Positions 1 through 8,611 are shown, counted from the stretch's first letter. The stretch is 64,000 nucleotides of DNA from Wenyingzhuangia fucanilytica (GCF_001697185.1 NZ_CP014224.1:1054001-1118000), one strand, 5' to 3'. Notes: generated from the sequence alone by a model not told the origin. Numbers and translations are program-made.

Positions 1-679
1 TTCTTGGAATAACAGCATCAAAATCATTAATTACATTTCCACCTCTGTAACGTATTTCAGGAGTAGCAGTATCTAGTTTCATGTAACATTGTTGAACATT
101 TAAGAAGACCATTTCATGACCTCTTGCACGACCAGCTTCCATTAATCTTTTGTTAGAATAAAGTTCTGGGTTACTAGCAAGTACAGCAATTTTTAACCCT
201 GATTTTTTTAAAACAAATGATTTGTATTTATGATCTATTTCTTCTGGAGAAATTTTTCCTAAAATAAATTCTTCAGATGGATTTACAATCATTCTATTTT
301 CCATGGCTTGCCTACCTAAAAGCATTTTAAACTCCATGTTATCTCTATCAGCAAGTGTAAGTTCTATCTCCCAAGTTTCATCACCCATTGTAACATGAGA
401 CTTGATTACGTATCTTTTTTCTGGAATACCAGAAGAACTTTTTACGATTTTGGTTCCTATTATTTTTGCTTCACACTCTATAGAAATACTTCTATTTTCT
501 GTAAGCGGTTGTATATAAAAACGAACCCAATTTTCACGATTTTTTTTATATGTTGTAATATCTGTAGCCTGAATAGATGATGTTTTAGCACCAGAGTCTA
601 TCCTAGCCTTAATAGCTGGAATTCCTAGTTTATCAAAATGACACCATTCTTGATTTCCTACAATTTTTAATTCACTCAT
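1..679 (-). CDS. RimB-RimK fusion, ATP-grasp ligase with N-terminal protease-like domain (partial)
   Basis: This gene starts at 679 and runs off the left edge, so only 226 residues are visible. Residues 1 to about 145 resemble the RimB/putative ATP-dependent zinc protease domain, an aspartic-protease-like fold, with the motif DSGAKTSS at 28-35 and LGRQAM near residue 127. From about residue 155 the chain reads like the N-terminus of RimK (KIAVLASNPELYSNKRLMEA). RimK enzymes add glutamate to ribosomal protein S6 or make related peptide tails, and RimB trims them; in many Bacteroidota the two are fused. The catalytic ATP-grasp part lies outside the window. The 5' end is divergent from the his operon. 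Confidence 0.82.
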   Translation of the reverse strand, partial: MSELKIVGNQEWCHFDKLGIPAIKARIDSGAKTSSIQATDITTYKKNRENWVRFYIQPLTENRSISIECEAKIIGTKIVKSSSGIPEKRYVIKSHVTMGDETWEIELTLADRDNMEFKMLLGRQAMENRMIVNPSEEFILGKISPEEIDHKYKSFVLKKSGLKIAVLASNPELYSNKRLMEAGRARGHEMVFLNVQQCYMKLDTATPEIRYRGGNVINDFDAVIPR

Positions 680-798
680 AAGATGTATATTTTACTCTAA
701 TTAACCATAATTATTAGTTAATCATATTAACTCAATATTAATTTTAAAGATATGTTATTTTCTTTATTTTAAATGCTTTTTAAATCATAATGAATTCT

Positions 799-806
799 TA
801 TATTTG
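799..806 (+). promoter_or_regulatory. his operon -7 promoter box
   Basis: TATATTTG matches the Bacteroidota -7 consensus TAnnTTTG exactly and lies 18 bases before the his leader peptide start. The -33 TTG element is weak (T-rich around 777-780). The implied transcription start, near 812, would put the leader peptide and attenuator in the 5' leader. Confidence 0.6.
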
Positions 807-824
807 TCGAAGAAAATTTAGAAC

Positions 825-872
825 ATGAATACAGTAAAATTACACCATCATCATATCCAGTACTGCGCTTAA
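825..872 (+). CDS. hisL: his operon leader peptide
   Basis: A 15-codon open frame reads MNTVKLHHHHIQYCA and stops at 870-872. Four consecutive histidine codons (843-854) are the mark of a his leader peptide, whose translation senses charged tRNA-His. It lies between a TAnnTTTG box and a Rho-independent terminator, 105 bases before hisG. A stalled ribosome at the His codons would leave bases from about 867 free to pair with the terminator's 5' arm. It is far too short for ordinary gene calling; the His run and the structures around it are the support. Confidence 0.88.
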   Translation: MNTVKLHHHHIQYCA

Positions 873-947
873 GCGAGTTGGAAGGATTATGTTGTAATAT
901 GAACATATATTTTCAAACCCGTTTGAGCTGTCTCGAACGGGTTTTTT
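857..947 (+). promoter_or_regulatory. his attenuator (protector hairpin, antiterminator, terminator)
   Basis: Three mutually exclusive structures can be traced. The terminator is a 12-bp stem, 916-927 with 932-943 (one G-T pair), with a CTGT loop and a T tract from 942 to 947. The antiterminator pairs 867-881 with 914-928: 11 Watson-Crick pairs, two G-U pairs and two mismatches, and it would consume the terminator's 5' arm. A protector hairpin, 857-859/879-881, 862-864/876-878 and 866-868/873-875, would hide 867-881 when no ribosome stalls. The leader stop codon (870-872) sits inside the antiterminator arm, so a ribosome that finishes the leader blocks it. This is the classical amino-acid attenuation layout; folding energies were not computed. 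Confidence 0.85.
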
Positions 948-977
948 ATTTTAAAAATTGATATAAACTATATACAA

Positions 978-1835
978 ATGAGCACATTAAAAATTGCCAT
1001 TCAAAAATCTGGAAGATTAAATGAAGATTCTTTACAACTTTTAAAAGAATGTGGAATCTCAATAGATCATCGCAATGCACAGTTAAAAGCTACAGCGAGA
1101 AATTTTCCTTTAGAAGTTTTTTATTTGAGAAATGGAGATATTCCTCAATATTTAGAAGATGGAGTGGTAGATATTGCTATTTTAGGTGAAAATACTTTGA
1201 TTGAAAAAGGAGATAAGTTACCTATAGTAGAACGTTTAGGTTTTTCTAAATGTAAAGTTTCATTAGCAGTGCCTAAGGATGTAGATTATACAGGTATTTC
1301 TTATTTTGAAGGAAAGCGTATTGCAACTTCATACACAAATACTTTAGAGAAGTTTTTAAAAGAAAAAAACATAAAAGCTAGTTATCATAAAATTGCAGGG
1401 TCTGTAGAGATTGCTCCAAATATTGGTTTGGCAGATGGAATTTGTGATATTGTTAGTTCTGGAGGAACGTTGTTTGCCAACGGATTAAAAGAAGCAGAAG
1501 TAATGTTTTGGTCTGAAGCAGTATTGACATCATCACCTAAATTATCTGAAGAAAAACAAGCTTTATTAGATAAATTACAATTTAGAATTCAGGCAATTTT
1601 AAAAGGACGTGCTAACAGATATGTATTGTTAAACGCTCCTAATAATAAGGTTGATGACATTATTAAAGTAATTCCAGGGATGAAATCTCCTACAGTCTTA
1701 CCTTTAGCACAAGAAGGATGGAGTTCTATACATACAGTAATTCCTAAAGATAAGTTTTGGGATATTTTAGATGAGTTAAAAGCTTTAGGTGCCGAAGGTA
1801 TTTTAACTACAGAGATAGAGAAAATGGTATTATAA
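978..1835 (+). CDS. hisG: ATP phosphoribosyltransferase, long form
   Basis: HisG condenses ATP with PRPP in the first committed step of histidine synthesis. At 285 residues this is the long form: a periplasmic-binding-protein-like catalytic domain (residues 1 to about 210; SGRLNEDSLQLL near the N-terminus, SSGGTLFANGL near 160) plus a C-terminal ACT-like regulatory domain (about 215-285) that binds histidine, so HisZ is not needed. It is the first gene of the his operon, 30 bases after the attenuator T tract, so it should be under both attenuation and feedback inhibition. Confidence 0.97.
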   Translation: MSTLKIAIQKSGRLNEDSLQLLKECGISIDHRNAQLKATARNFPLEVFYLRNGDIPQYLEDGVVDIAILGENTLIEKGDKLPIVERLGFSKCKVSLAVPKDVDYTGISYFEGKRIATSYTNTLEKFLKEKNIKASYHKIAGSVEIAPNIGLADGICDIVSSGGTLFANGLKEAEVMFWSEAVLTSSPKLSEEKQALLDKLQFRIQAILKGRANRYVLLNAPNNKVDDIIKVIPGMKSPTVLPLAQEGWSSIHTVIPKDKFWDILDELKALGAEGILTTEIEKMVL

Positions 1836-1923
1836 ATTAGTACAAAGTAAAAGTAAAAAGTACAAAGTTAGCGTAGCTACTGTACTAACTACTAACTACT
1901 CAGTACTCAGTACTAGTAAACAA
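1836..1923 (+). repeat. heptad-based hairpin spacer, hisG-hisD gap
   Basis: The 88-bp gap is built of degenerate 7-bp units: AGTACAA/AGTAAAA-type words in the left half and ACTACTA, ACTACTC, AGTACTC, AGTACTA in the right half, around a central GTAGCTAC palindrome. The two halves are imperfectly complementary, so the transcript can fold into a long, bulged hairpin. No ORF with a plausible product is seen. It is the first of seven such spacers in this operon. Confidence 0.75.
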
Positions 1924-3207
1924 ATGAAAACATATAATAATCCAGCAAAAAATACATGGGCAGAAATTACCAAACGTCCTGCCAAAGAGGCTAATACGTT
2001 AGGAGCTACTGTAAAAGCTGTTTTTGATGATATAAAAGAGAATGGAGATGTTGCGTTAAAGCAATACACTCAAAAATTTGATGGAGTTACTTTGTCAGAT
2101 TTAAAAGTTTCTCAACAAGAAATTGACCAAGCAATTCCTTTGGTTTCTCAAGAATTAAAGGATGCTATTGTTTTGGCTAAAAACAATGTAGAAAAATTTC
2201 ATACTTCTCAAAAAATAGAGAAGAAAGTAATTTCTACAACTAATGGGGTAGATTGCTGGCAAGAAATGAAACCTATAGAAAAGGTAGGTTTGTATATTCC
2301 AGGAGGTTCTGCACCTTTATTTTCTACTATTTTAATGTTGGGTGTCCCAGCAAAAATAGCAGGAGCAAGTAAAATAGTTTTGTGTACACCACCATCTAAA
2401 GATGGAACCATTAATCCAGCAATTTTGTTTGCTGCCCAATTAGTGGGGGTTACAGAAATTTATAAGTTAGGTGGAATTCAAGCCATTGCAGCTATGACTT
2501 ATGGAACGGAATCTGTGCCTAATGTGTATAAGATTTTTGGACCAGGAAATCAGTTTGTAACCGCTGCAAAACAATATACTTTAACACAAGGTTTGGCTAT
2601 TGATATGCCTGCAGGACCTAGCGAAGTTATGGTAGTTGCAGATAAAAATGCAGATGCTAGTTTTGTGGTAGCAGATTTATTATCGCAAGCAGAACACGGA
2701 GCTGACAGTCAAGTAATTTTGGTAACAGAGTCTCAGCAACTGATAGATGATGTACAAGTTGAGTTGAAAAAACAATTGGATGAGTTGCCTAGAAAAGAAA
2801 TCGCTTTAGGAGCTATTGAAAATTCTAGTGCTATTTTATTAGAGAATATTGCAGATCAAAATGAGTTGATTAACGAATATGCTCCAGAACATTTAATTTT
2901 AAATGTGGTTGATGAATCTGTATATATTGATGAAATTGTAAATGCGGGTTCTGTGTTTATAGGGCCTTTAACTCCAGAAAGTGCGGGAGATTATGCATCA
3001 GGAACCAATCATACTTTACCTACAAACGGATATGCAAGAATGTATAGTGGTGTAAATTTAGATGCGTTTACTAAGAAAATCACTTATCAGAAAATAACAA
3101 AAGAAGGAATTCAGAATATTGGGCCTGCTATTGAATTAATGGCTGCTGCCGAAGGTTTAGATGCACACAAAAATGCAGTAACCTTAAGATTAAAAAGTTT
3201 GAAATAA
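1924..3207 (+). CDS. hisD: histidinol dehydrogenase
   Basis: HisD carries out the last two steps of the pathway, oxidising histidinol through the aldehyde to histidine with NAD+ and a bound zinc. The 427-residue length is standard. Recognisable blocks are VGLYIPGG (about 121-128), KIFGPGNQFVTAAK, the DMPAGPSE block, the zinc region QAEHGADSQ and the C-terminal NHTLPTNGYAR segment with its conserved histidine. It starts directly at the end of the first heptad spacer. Confidence 0.98.
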   Translation: MKTYNNPAKNTWAEITKRPAKEANTLGATVKAVFDDIKENGDVALKQYTQKFDGVTLSDLKVSQQEIDQAIPLVSQELKDAIVLAKNNVEKFHTSQKIEKKVISTTNGVDCWQEMKPIEKVGLYIPGGSAPLFSTILMLGVPAKIAGASKIVLCTPPSKDGTINPAILFAAQLVGVTEIYKLGGIQAIAAMTYGTESVPNVYKIFGPGNQFVTAAKQYTLTQGLAIDMPAGPSEVMVVADKNADASFVVADLLSQAEHGADSQVILVTESQQLIDDVQVELKKQLDELPRKEIALGAIENSSAILLENIADQNELINEYAPEHLILNVVDESVYIDEIVNAGSVFIGPLTPESAGDYASGTNHTLPTNGYARMYSGVNLDAFTKKITYQKITKEGIQNIGPAIELMAAAEGLDAHKNAVTLRLKSLK

Positions 3208-3295
3208 TTAGTACAAAGTACAAAGTACGGAGTACAGAGTATTTAGTAACAAAGAAACTTAGGACTTTGTCTCAATACTTAATACTAATTAAATT
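3208..3295 (+). repeat. heptad-based hairpin spacer, hisD-hisC gap
   Basis: This 88-bp gap opens with successive 7-bp words AGTACAA, AGTACAA, AGTACGG, AGTACAG, AGTATTT and closes with complementary words (GACTTTG, CAATACT, TAATACT). The halves can pair imperfectly around AAAGAAACTT. It uses the same vocabulary as the hisG-hisD and hisB-hisH gaps. Confidence 0.75.
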
Positions 3296-4339
3296 ATGAG
3301 TTTCAATTTAAACAAGATAGTAAGAGAAAATGTAGCTAACATGAAGGCATATTCATCTGCAAGAGATGAGTTTACTGGAGCTACTAATGATATGGTTTTC
3401 TTAGATGCGAATGAAAATCCGTTTGAAAACGGGGTGAATCGTTATCCGGATCCCATGCAAAAGACCGTAAAGTCTGAATTGGCAAAAATTAAAGAAGTTG
3501 CTCAAGAAAACATTTTGTTAGGAAATGGTTCTGATGAAGTGATTGATTTAATTTTGCGTGCTTTTTGTGAACCTAAAGAAGATAATATTATCACTTTACC
3601 ACCTTCATATGGAATGTATGATGTGTCGGCTAATTTGAATAATATTAGTATTAAAGAAGTTCCTTTAAAAGAAAATTTTCAGCCTAATGTTGCTAAAATA
3701 TTAGAAACAGTTGATGCCAATACTAAAGTGATTTTCTTGTGTTCGCCAAACAATCCATCAGGAAACTTGTTTGATTATGCCAATGTAAAAGCCATTGTAG
3801 AAGGTTTTAACGGATTGGTGGTGGTAGATGAAGCTTATATAGATTTTGCATCGGAACCAAGTTGGGTAGCTCGTTTAGAAAAACATCCGAATTTAATTGT
3901 GAGTCAAACCATGTCTAAAGCTTTTGGTATGGCAGGAATCCGCTTGGGAGTTTGTTATGCATCTGTCGAAATTATAGCAGTGTTAAACAAAATTAAACCT
4001 CCATATAATGTAAATGAATTAACACAGCAAAAAGCTTTAGAGCGTTTGTTGGCTTATGAAGATGTACAAGAAGAAATAGAGGCTGTTTTGGTGGAGCGAG
4101 ACAATTTAGAAATTGCTTTAAAGGAGATTTCTTTTGTGGAGAAAATATATCCTAGTGATGCTAATTTTTTATTAGTAAAAGTAGATGATGCTACAAAGCG
4201 TTACACTCAACTAATAGAAAAAGGAATTGTAGTACGTAATAGAACCACTCAAGCATTGTGTGAAAACACCTTACGATTTACAGTGGGTACGATAAAGGAG
4301 AATGTTGCTCTAATGAAAGCTTTGAAAGAATTAGAGTAA
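3296..4339 (+). CDS. hisC: histidinol-phosphate aminotransferase
   Basis: HisC is a PLP-dependent class I/II aminotransferase that transfers the amino group of glutamate to imidazole acetol phosphate. Seen here: LDANENP (about 38-44), the NPSGN block, VVDEAYIDF with the PLP aspartate and tyrosine, and the Schiff-base lysine in SQTMSKAFGMAGIRLG. The 347-residue length is typical. Confidence 0.97.
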   Translation: MSFNLNKIVRENVANMKAYSSARDEFTGATNDMVFLDANENPFENGVNRYPDPMQKTVKSELAKIKEVAQENILLGNGSDEVIDLILRAFCEPKEDNIITLPPSYGMYDVSANLNNISIKEVPLKENFQPNVAKILETVDANTKVIFLCSPNNPSGNLFDYANVKAIVEGFNGLVVVDEAYIDFASEPSWVARLEKHPNLIVSQTMSKAFGMAGIRLGVCYASVEIIAVLNKIKPPYNVNELTQQKALERLLAYEDVQEEIEAVLVERDNLEIALKEISFVEKIYPSDANFLLVKVDDATKRYTQLIEKGIVVRNRTTQALCENTLRFTVGTIKENVALMKALKELE

Positions 4340-4413
4340 AAGAAGTTAAGAATTAAAGAAGTTAAGTAAGTGGTAGTCTTTTTACCTTTTACTTTTATCT
4401 AGATACTGAAAAG
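4340..4413 (+). repeat. heptad-based hairpin spacer, hisC-hisB gap
   Basis: The 74-bp gap carries purine-rich words with a 14-mer-like repeat (AAGAAGTTAAG twice) followed by pyrimidine-rich partner words (ACCTTTT, ACTTTTA). It is the most degenerate of the seven spacers, but keeps the layout of direct words in the left half and rough complements in the right. Confidence 0.6.
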
Positions 4414-5553
4414 ATGAAAAAAGTTTTATTTATAGACAGAGACGGTACCCTTTGTATTGAACCGCCTGTGGATTATCAATTAGATAGTTTAGAAAAGTTA
4501 GAGTTTTACCCAAAAGTTTTCCGTTACCTAGCAAGAATTGCTGATGAATTGGATTATGAACTTGTCATGGTAACCAATCAAGATGGATTGGGAACAGATT
4601 CTTTTCCAGAAGATACCTTTTGGCCTGCTCAAAACAAGGTGATTCAAGCTTTTAAGAACGAAGGAGTAGAATTTGCTTCCGTACATATTGATAAAACTTT
4701 TCCGCATGAAAATGCTGAAACGCGTAAGCCAAGAACAGGTTTGTTAACGCAGTATTTTGATAAAGAAAAATATGATTTAGAAAATTCTTTTGTGTTAGGT
4801 GATAGAATTACCGACATGGAATTGGCTAAAAATTTAGGAGCCAAAGGAATCTTTTTATCGGAAAATCCAGAATTGGGAGCTGATGAAGTGGAAGCTGATG
4901 TAAAGGTTATTCACGATTGTATTGCCTTAACTTCTACCGATTGGAAAGAAATTTATGAGTTTTTAAAACTTGAGGATAGAGTTTCAGAAATCACAAGAAA
5001 TACTAACGAAACTAAAATTCACATCAAATTAAATTTAGACGGTTCTGGTAAAAATGATATTGATACTGGAGTAAAATTCTTTGATCATATGTTAGACCAA
5101 ATAGGTCGTCATGGTTCTATGGATTTAACCGTAAAAGTAGATGGAGATTTAGAGGTTGATGAACATCACACCATAGAAGATACCATGATTGCTTTAGGAG
5201 AATTGTTCCACAAAGCCTTAGGAAATAAATTAGGAATAGAACGTTATGGATTCTGCTTACCAATGGACGATTGTTTGGCTCAAGCTGCTGTAGATTTTGG
5301 AGGAAGACCATGGATTGAGTGGGATGCTGAATTTAATAGAGAGATGATTGGAGACATGCCTACAGAAATGTTTTTCCACTTATTCAAATCGTTTACCGAT
5401 GGGGCTAAATGTAATTTGAACATTAAAGCTGAAGGAAAAAATGAGCATCACAAAATAGAGGGGATTTTTAAAGCTTTTGCAAAAGCAATGAAAATGGCTG
5501 TAAAACGAGATGCCAATAAAATGTTTTTACCAAGTACAAAAGGTTTGCTTTAG
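4414..5553 (+). CDS. hisB: bifunctional histidinol-phosphatase / imidazoleglycerol-phosphate dehydratase
   Basis: A two-domain HisB of 379 residues. Residues 1 to about 165 are a HAD-type histidinol-phosphatase with the nucleophile motif DRDGT (8-12), TNQDGLG and [15 protein letters not shown]. Residues about 190-379 are the dehydratase, with the manganese-binding [13 protein letters not shown] and DEHHTIEDT blocks and DFGGRPW. The fusion supplies steps 6 and 8, so no separate hisN is needed. Confidence 0.97.
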   Translation: MKKVLFIDRDGTLCIEPPVDYQLDSLEKLEFYPKVFRYLARIADELDYELVMVTNQDGLGTDSFPEDTFWPAQNKVIQAFKNEGVEFASVHIDKTFPHENAETRKPRTGLLTQYFDKEKYDLENSFVLGDRITDMELAKNLGAKGIFLSENPELGADEVEADVKVIHDCIALTSTDWKEIYEFLKLEDRVSEITRNTNETKIHIKLNLDGSGKNDIDTGVKFFDHMLDQIGRHGSMDLTVKVDGDLEVDEHHTIEDTMIALGELFHKALGNKLGIERYGFCLPMDDCLAQAAVDFGGRPWIEWDAEFNREMIGDMPTEMFFHLFKSFTDGAKCNLNIKAEGKNEHHKIEGIFKAFAKAMKMAVKRDANKMFLPSTKGLL

Positions 5554-5649
5554 CAAACCAGTACAAAGTACTGAGTAAAGAGTATTAAGTTTTAGCAGTA
5601 CTACTGTATTAACTTTGTACTTTGTACTATGTACTCAATACTAAAATAT
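5554..5649 (+). repeat. heptad-based hairpin spacer, hisB-hisH gap
   Basis: This 96-bp gap reads AGTACAA, AGTACTG, AGTAAAG, AGTATTA, AGTTTTA in the left half, and the right half (AACTTTGTACTTTGTACT...) is an imperfect reverse complement, giving a long bulged hairpin. An upstream ATG at 5629 lies inside the repeat and would add seven residues to HisH that are not part of the family. Confidence 0.75.
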
Positions 5650-6231
5650 ATGAAAATAGTAATTATAAACTACGGAGCAGGAAACATACAATCTATCCGA
5701 TTTGCTATAGAACGATTGGGATATGAAGCTGTTTTAAGCAACGATGTTGAAGAAATAAAAAGTGCAGACAAAGTTATTTTTCCAGGAGTGGGAGAAGCAA
5801 GTTCTGCCATGAAAATGTTAAAAGCTACCGGGTTAGATGCTGTAATTCCAACCTTAACACAGCCTGTTTTAGGAATTTGTTTGGGAATGCAATTAATGTG
5901 TAACTATTCTGAAGAAGGAGATACCAAAGGTTTAGGCATTTTTAATGTAGATGTAAAACGTTTTGAAAACATTGTAAAAGTTCCTCAAATAGGATGGAAT
6001 CAGATTAAAGGATTGGGTTCTAAAATTTTTAACGATGTAAAAGAAGGTGCTTATATGTATTTGGTACACAGTTACTATGCACCTATTACAAAAGAAACCA
6101 TTGCAACTACAGAATACGGAGTACAATATTCCACAGCATTGCAAAAAGCTAATTTTTATGGAGTGCAATTTCATCCAGAAAAAAGTAGTACAGACGGAGC
6201 GAAGATTTTAGAGAATTTTTTGAATTTATAG
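5650..6231 (+). CDS. hisH: imidazole glycerol phosphate synthase glutaminase subunit
   Basis: HisH is the class I glutamine amidotransferase that feeds ammonia to HisF. The ATG at 5650 gives MKIVIINYGAGN, the normal HisH start; an ATG at 5629 is in the preceding repeat. The 193 residues include the nucleophile elbow GICLGMQLM and the His/Glu of the triad in GVQFHPEKS near the C-terminus. Confidence 0.97.
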   Translation: MKIVIINYGAGNIQSIRFAIERLGYEAVLSNDVEEIKSADKVIFPGVGEASSAMKMLKATGLDAVIPTLTQPVLGICLGMQLMCNYSEEGDTKGLGIFNVDVKRFENIVKVPQIGWNQIKGLGSKIFNDVKEGAYMYLVHSYYAPITKETIATTEYGVQYSTALQKANFYGVQFHPEKSSTDGAKILENFLNL

Positions 6232-6303
6232 AAGGTGGTACATTGTAGTTGGGTATTGGATTTTACCAATTACCAACAACCAATTACCACATACCAAAAG
6301 AAA
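6232..6303 (+). repeat. heptad-based hairpin spacer, hisH-hisA gap
   Basis: The 72-bp gap has TTGG words on the left (GTAGTTGGGTATTGG) and the complementary 7-bp words ACCAATT, ACCAACA, ACCAATT, ACCACAT, ACCAAAA on the right. It is a different vocabulary from the AGTAC spacers but the same architecture. It stays open in the hisA frame, so a start at 6235 is possible on paper but not believable. Confidence 0.75.
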
Positions 6304-7029
6304 ATGAGAATTATACCAGCCATAGATATTATTAACGGACAATGTGTTCGTTTGTCTAAAGGAGATTACAATACTAAAAAAGTATACAACGAAAATCCTT
6401 TAGAAATTGCCAAGCAGTTTGAAGCTCACGGAATAGAGCATTTACATTTGGTGGATTTAGATGGAGCCAAAGCAAGTCATATTGTAAATCATAAAGTATT
6501 AGAAGAAATTGCAACCAAAACAACCTTAAAAATTGATTTTGGAGGTGGTTTAAAAACCGATGAAGATTTAAAAATTGCTTTTGAATCTGGTGCCAATCAA
6601 ATTACAGGAGGAAGTATTGCTGTTAAAAATGCCGATGTTTTTAAAAGTTGGATAACCAAATTCGGAGCTGATAAAATTATTTTAGGAGCCGATGCTAATA
6701 ACGAAAAAATTGCAGTAAGCGGTTGGTTAGAAGAATCTGATGAAGATTTAATTCCTTTTATTCAAGGATATCAAAAAGAAGGAATTGAATATGTAATTTG
6801 TACAGACATTGCCAAAGACGGAATGTTACAAGGTCCTTCTTTTGATTTGTATGAGAAAATTTTAAAAGAATGTCCTAAGGTAAAATTAATTGCAAGTGGA
6901 GGAATTTCTACTTTTGATGAATTACCAAGATTAAAAGAATTAGGATGCGAAGGAACCATTGTTGGTAAAGCGATTTACGAAAACAGAATTAGTTTAAAAC
7001 AATTGGAGGATTTTATTATAGGTAAATAG
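6304..7029 (+). CDS. hisA: ProFAR isomerase (1-(5-phosphoribosyl)-5-carboxamide isomerase)
   Basis: HisA is a TIM barrel that opens the ribose ring of ProFAR. The ATG at 6304 gives [17 protein letters not shown], with the catalytic Asp in PAIDI and the second catalytic Asp in [14 protein letters not shown]. The length of 241 residues is normal. A longer frame from 6235 would only translate the spacer repeat. Confidence 0.97.
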   Translation: MRIIPAIDIINGQCVRLSKGDYNTKKVYNENPLEIAKQFEAHGIEHLHLVDLDGAKASHIVNHKVLEEIATKTTLKIDFGGGLKTDEDLKIAFESGANQITGGSIAVKNADVFKSWITKFGADKIILGADANNEKIAVSGWLEESDEDLIPFIQGYQKEGIEYVICTDIAKDGMLQGPSFDLYEKILKECPKVKLIASGGISTFDELPRLKELGCEGTIVGKAIYENRISLKQLEDFIIGK

Positions 7030-7099
7030 TAGTTGGTAATTGGTCGTTGGAATAAAAAAAGTCCAAACACCAAATACCAAGTACCAAATACAATTAAAG
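7030..7099 (+). repeat. heptad-based hairpin spacer, hisA-hisF gap
   Basis: The 70-bp gap reads TAGTTGG, TAATTGG, TCGTTGG, then an A-rich loop, then CCAAACA, CCAAATA, CCAAGTA, CCAAATA. The heptads are very clear here and the halves are complementary. It is open in the hisF frame from 7040. Confidence 0.8.
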
Positions 7100-7855
7100 A
7101 TGTTAGCAAAAAGAATAGTTCCTTGTTTGGATATTAAAAACGGAAGAACCGTAAAAGGTGTTAATTTTGTGGATTTGCGTGATGCAGGAGATCCTGTAGA
7201 GTTGGCAAAAAAATATGCAGAAACAGGAGCAGATGAATTGGTGTTTTTAGATATTTCTGCAACCGAAGAACGTAGAAGGACTTTGGTGAATTTGGTGCGA
7301 GATGTTGCAGCACAAGTAAACATTCCGTTTACGGTAGGTGGTGGAATATCATCTGTAGAAGATGTAGATATTTTATTACAAAATGGAGCTGATAAAGTTT
7401 CTATCAATTCCTCGGCAGTAAAAAGACCAAAATTGGTGAATGAATTATCACAAAAATTTGGAAGTCAATGTGTGGTTGTAGCAATTGATGCTAAGAAAAT
7501 TGATGGAGAATGGATCGTTCATTTAGTAGGAGGTAAAGTTCCTACAGAGTTGAATTTATTTGACTGGGCAAAAGAAGTAGAAGAAAGAGGAGCAGGAGAA
7601 ATTTTGTTTACTTCTATGAATAACGATGGAACCAAAGATGGTTTTGCTAATGAAGCTTTGGCTCGTTTGTCAGAAGAATTAAACATTCCTATTATTGCAA
7701 GTGGTGGAGCAGGGAATATGCAACACTTTGTAGATACTTTTAAAGATGGAAAAGCAGATGCAGCTTTGGCAGCAAGTGTGTTTCATTTTCAAGAAATTGA
7801 AATTCCAGATTTAAAACAAGAATTAAAAAAACAGGGAATTCCTGTAAGAATATAA
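7100..7855 (+). CDS. hisF: imidazole glycerol phosphate synthase cyclase subunit
   Basis: HisF is the TIM-barrel cyclase that forms IGP and AICAR with ammonia from HisH. The ATG at 7100 gives [20 protein letters not shown], the family start, with catalytic Asp in PCLDIK and the second in [11 protein letters not shown]. At 251 residues it is full length. Upstream codons from 7040 belong to the spacer. Confidence 0.97.
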   Translation: MLAKRIVPCLDIKNGRTVKGVNFVDLRDAGDPVELAKKYAETGADELVFLDISATEERRRTLVNLVRDVAAQVNIPFTVGGGISSVEDVDILLQNGADKVSINSSAVKRPKLVNELSQKFGSQCVVVAIDAKKIDGEWIVHLVGGKVPTELNLFDWAKEVEERGAGEILFTSMNNDGTKDGFANEALARLSEELNIPIIASGGAGNMQHFVDTFKDGKADAALAASVFHFQEIEIPDLKQELKKQGIPVRI

Positions 7856-7936
7856 TAAGTTTTTAATGTTGAAAGTTTAAAAGTTTGTAAAGTAACTTTT
7901 TCACTTTTTACTTTAAAACTTTATAAACTTAATAAC
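7856..7936 (+). repeat. heptad-based hairpin spacer, hisF-hisIE gap
   Basis: The 81-bp gap uses AAAGTTT-type words on the left and ACTTTTT, ACTTTAA, AACTTTA, TAAACTT on the right, again as roughly complementary halves. This is a third vocabulary in the same operon. Confidence 0.7.
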
Positions 7937-8530
7937 ATGGAAATTAAATTTGACGAAAAAGGATTAGTTCCTGCAATTATACAAGATGCTGAAACAAAAA
8001 ATGTATTGATGTTAGGGTACATGAATCAAGAAGCATTTGATAAAACAATAAGCACTAATAAAGTTACTTTTTACAGCAGATCTAAAAACAGATTATGGAC
8101 CAAAGGAGAAGAAAGTGGAAACTTTTTAGAATTGGTATCTATTAAAAATGATTGTGATAAAGATACGTTGTTGATTCAAACAAAACCTGTAGGGCCAACT
8201 TGCCATAAAGGAACAGGAAATTGCTGGGGAGAAGAAAATACAGAGAATTTTGGATTTTTATCTACCTTAGAAAACGTAATTGCAGAGCGTGTTAAAAACA
8301 AAGATGTTCAAAAATCTTACGTTGCAAGTTTGTTTGCCAAAGGAATAAACAAAGTAGCTCAAAAAGTAGGAGAAGAAGCGGTAGAAACTGTAATCGAGGC
8401 AATGGACAATAACGATGAATTGTTTTTATACGAAGCTGGAGATTTATTGTTTCATTACTTAATGTTACTGCAAGCCAAAGGATTTACTTTAACGGATATT
8501 ACTGCCGAATTAAAGAAAAGACAAAAGTAA
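7937..8530 (+). CDS. hisI: bifunctional phosphoribosyl-AMP cyclohydrolase / phosphoribosyl-ATP pyrophosphatase
   Basis: A fused HisIE of 197 residues. The N-terminal cyclohydrolase (1 to about 105) shows MLGYMNQEA, SRSKNRLWTKGE and the zinc-binding cysteines of GPTCHKGTGNCWG. The C-terminal pyrophosphatase (about 108-197) shows the KVGEEAVETVIEA helix with metal-binding acids. It performs steps 2 and 3 and closes the operon, which then encodes every enzyme of the pathway. Confidence 0.97.
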   Translation: MEIKFDEKGLVPAIIQDAETKNVLMLGYMNQEAFDKTISTNKVTFYSRSKNRLWTKGEESGNFLELVSIKNDCDKDTLLIQTKPVGPTCHKGTGNCWGEENTENFGFLSTLENVIAERVKNKDVQKSYVASLFAKGINKVAQKVGEEAVETVIEAMDNNDELFLYEAGDLLFHYLMLLQAKGFTLTDITAELKKRQK

Positions 8531-8554
8531 AATTGTTTATAAAATTTACTCTAG

Positions 8555-8591
8555 AGTCCCAGAAATGTTATTTTCTGGGACTTTTGTTTTT
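8555..8591 (+). terminator. Rho-independent terminator of the his operon
   Basis: A perfect 11-bp stem (8555-8565 with 8572-8582) is followed by TTTGTTTTTT. It lies 24 bases after hisIE and runs directly into the -7 box of pcm. Confidence 0.9.
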
Positions 8592-8599
8592 TATATTTG
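8592..8599 (+). promoter_or_regulatory. pcm -7 promoter box
   Basis: TATATTTG matches TAnnTTTG exactly, begins where the his terminator tail ends, and lies 12 bases before the pcm start. No clear -33 TTG is seen. Confidence 0.5.
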
Positions 8600-8611
8600 T
8601 GTTCTACAGTT

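Noticed and set aside
395-580. Plus-strand frame of 61 codons
   Set aside because: It lies antisense to the RimB-RimK gene and gives a Cys/Phe/Tyr-rich product without family features.
6994-7407. Minus-strand frame of 137 codons opposite hisF
   Set aside because: It is antisense to hisF, crosses the spacer repeat, and has Ser/Thr-rich composition typical of a shadow frame.
1836-7936. CRISPR or REP-type reading of the his spacers
   Set aside because: There are no identical repeats with unique spacers, no cas genes, and the spacers share an architecture, not a sequence.
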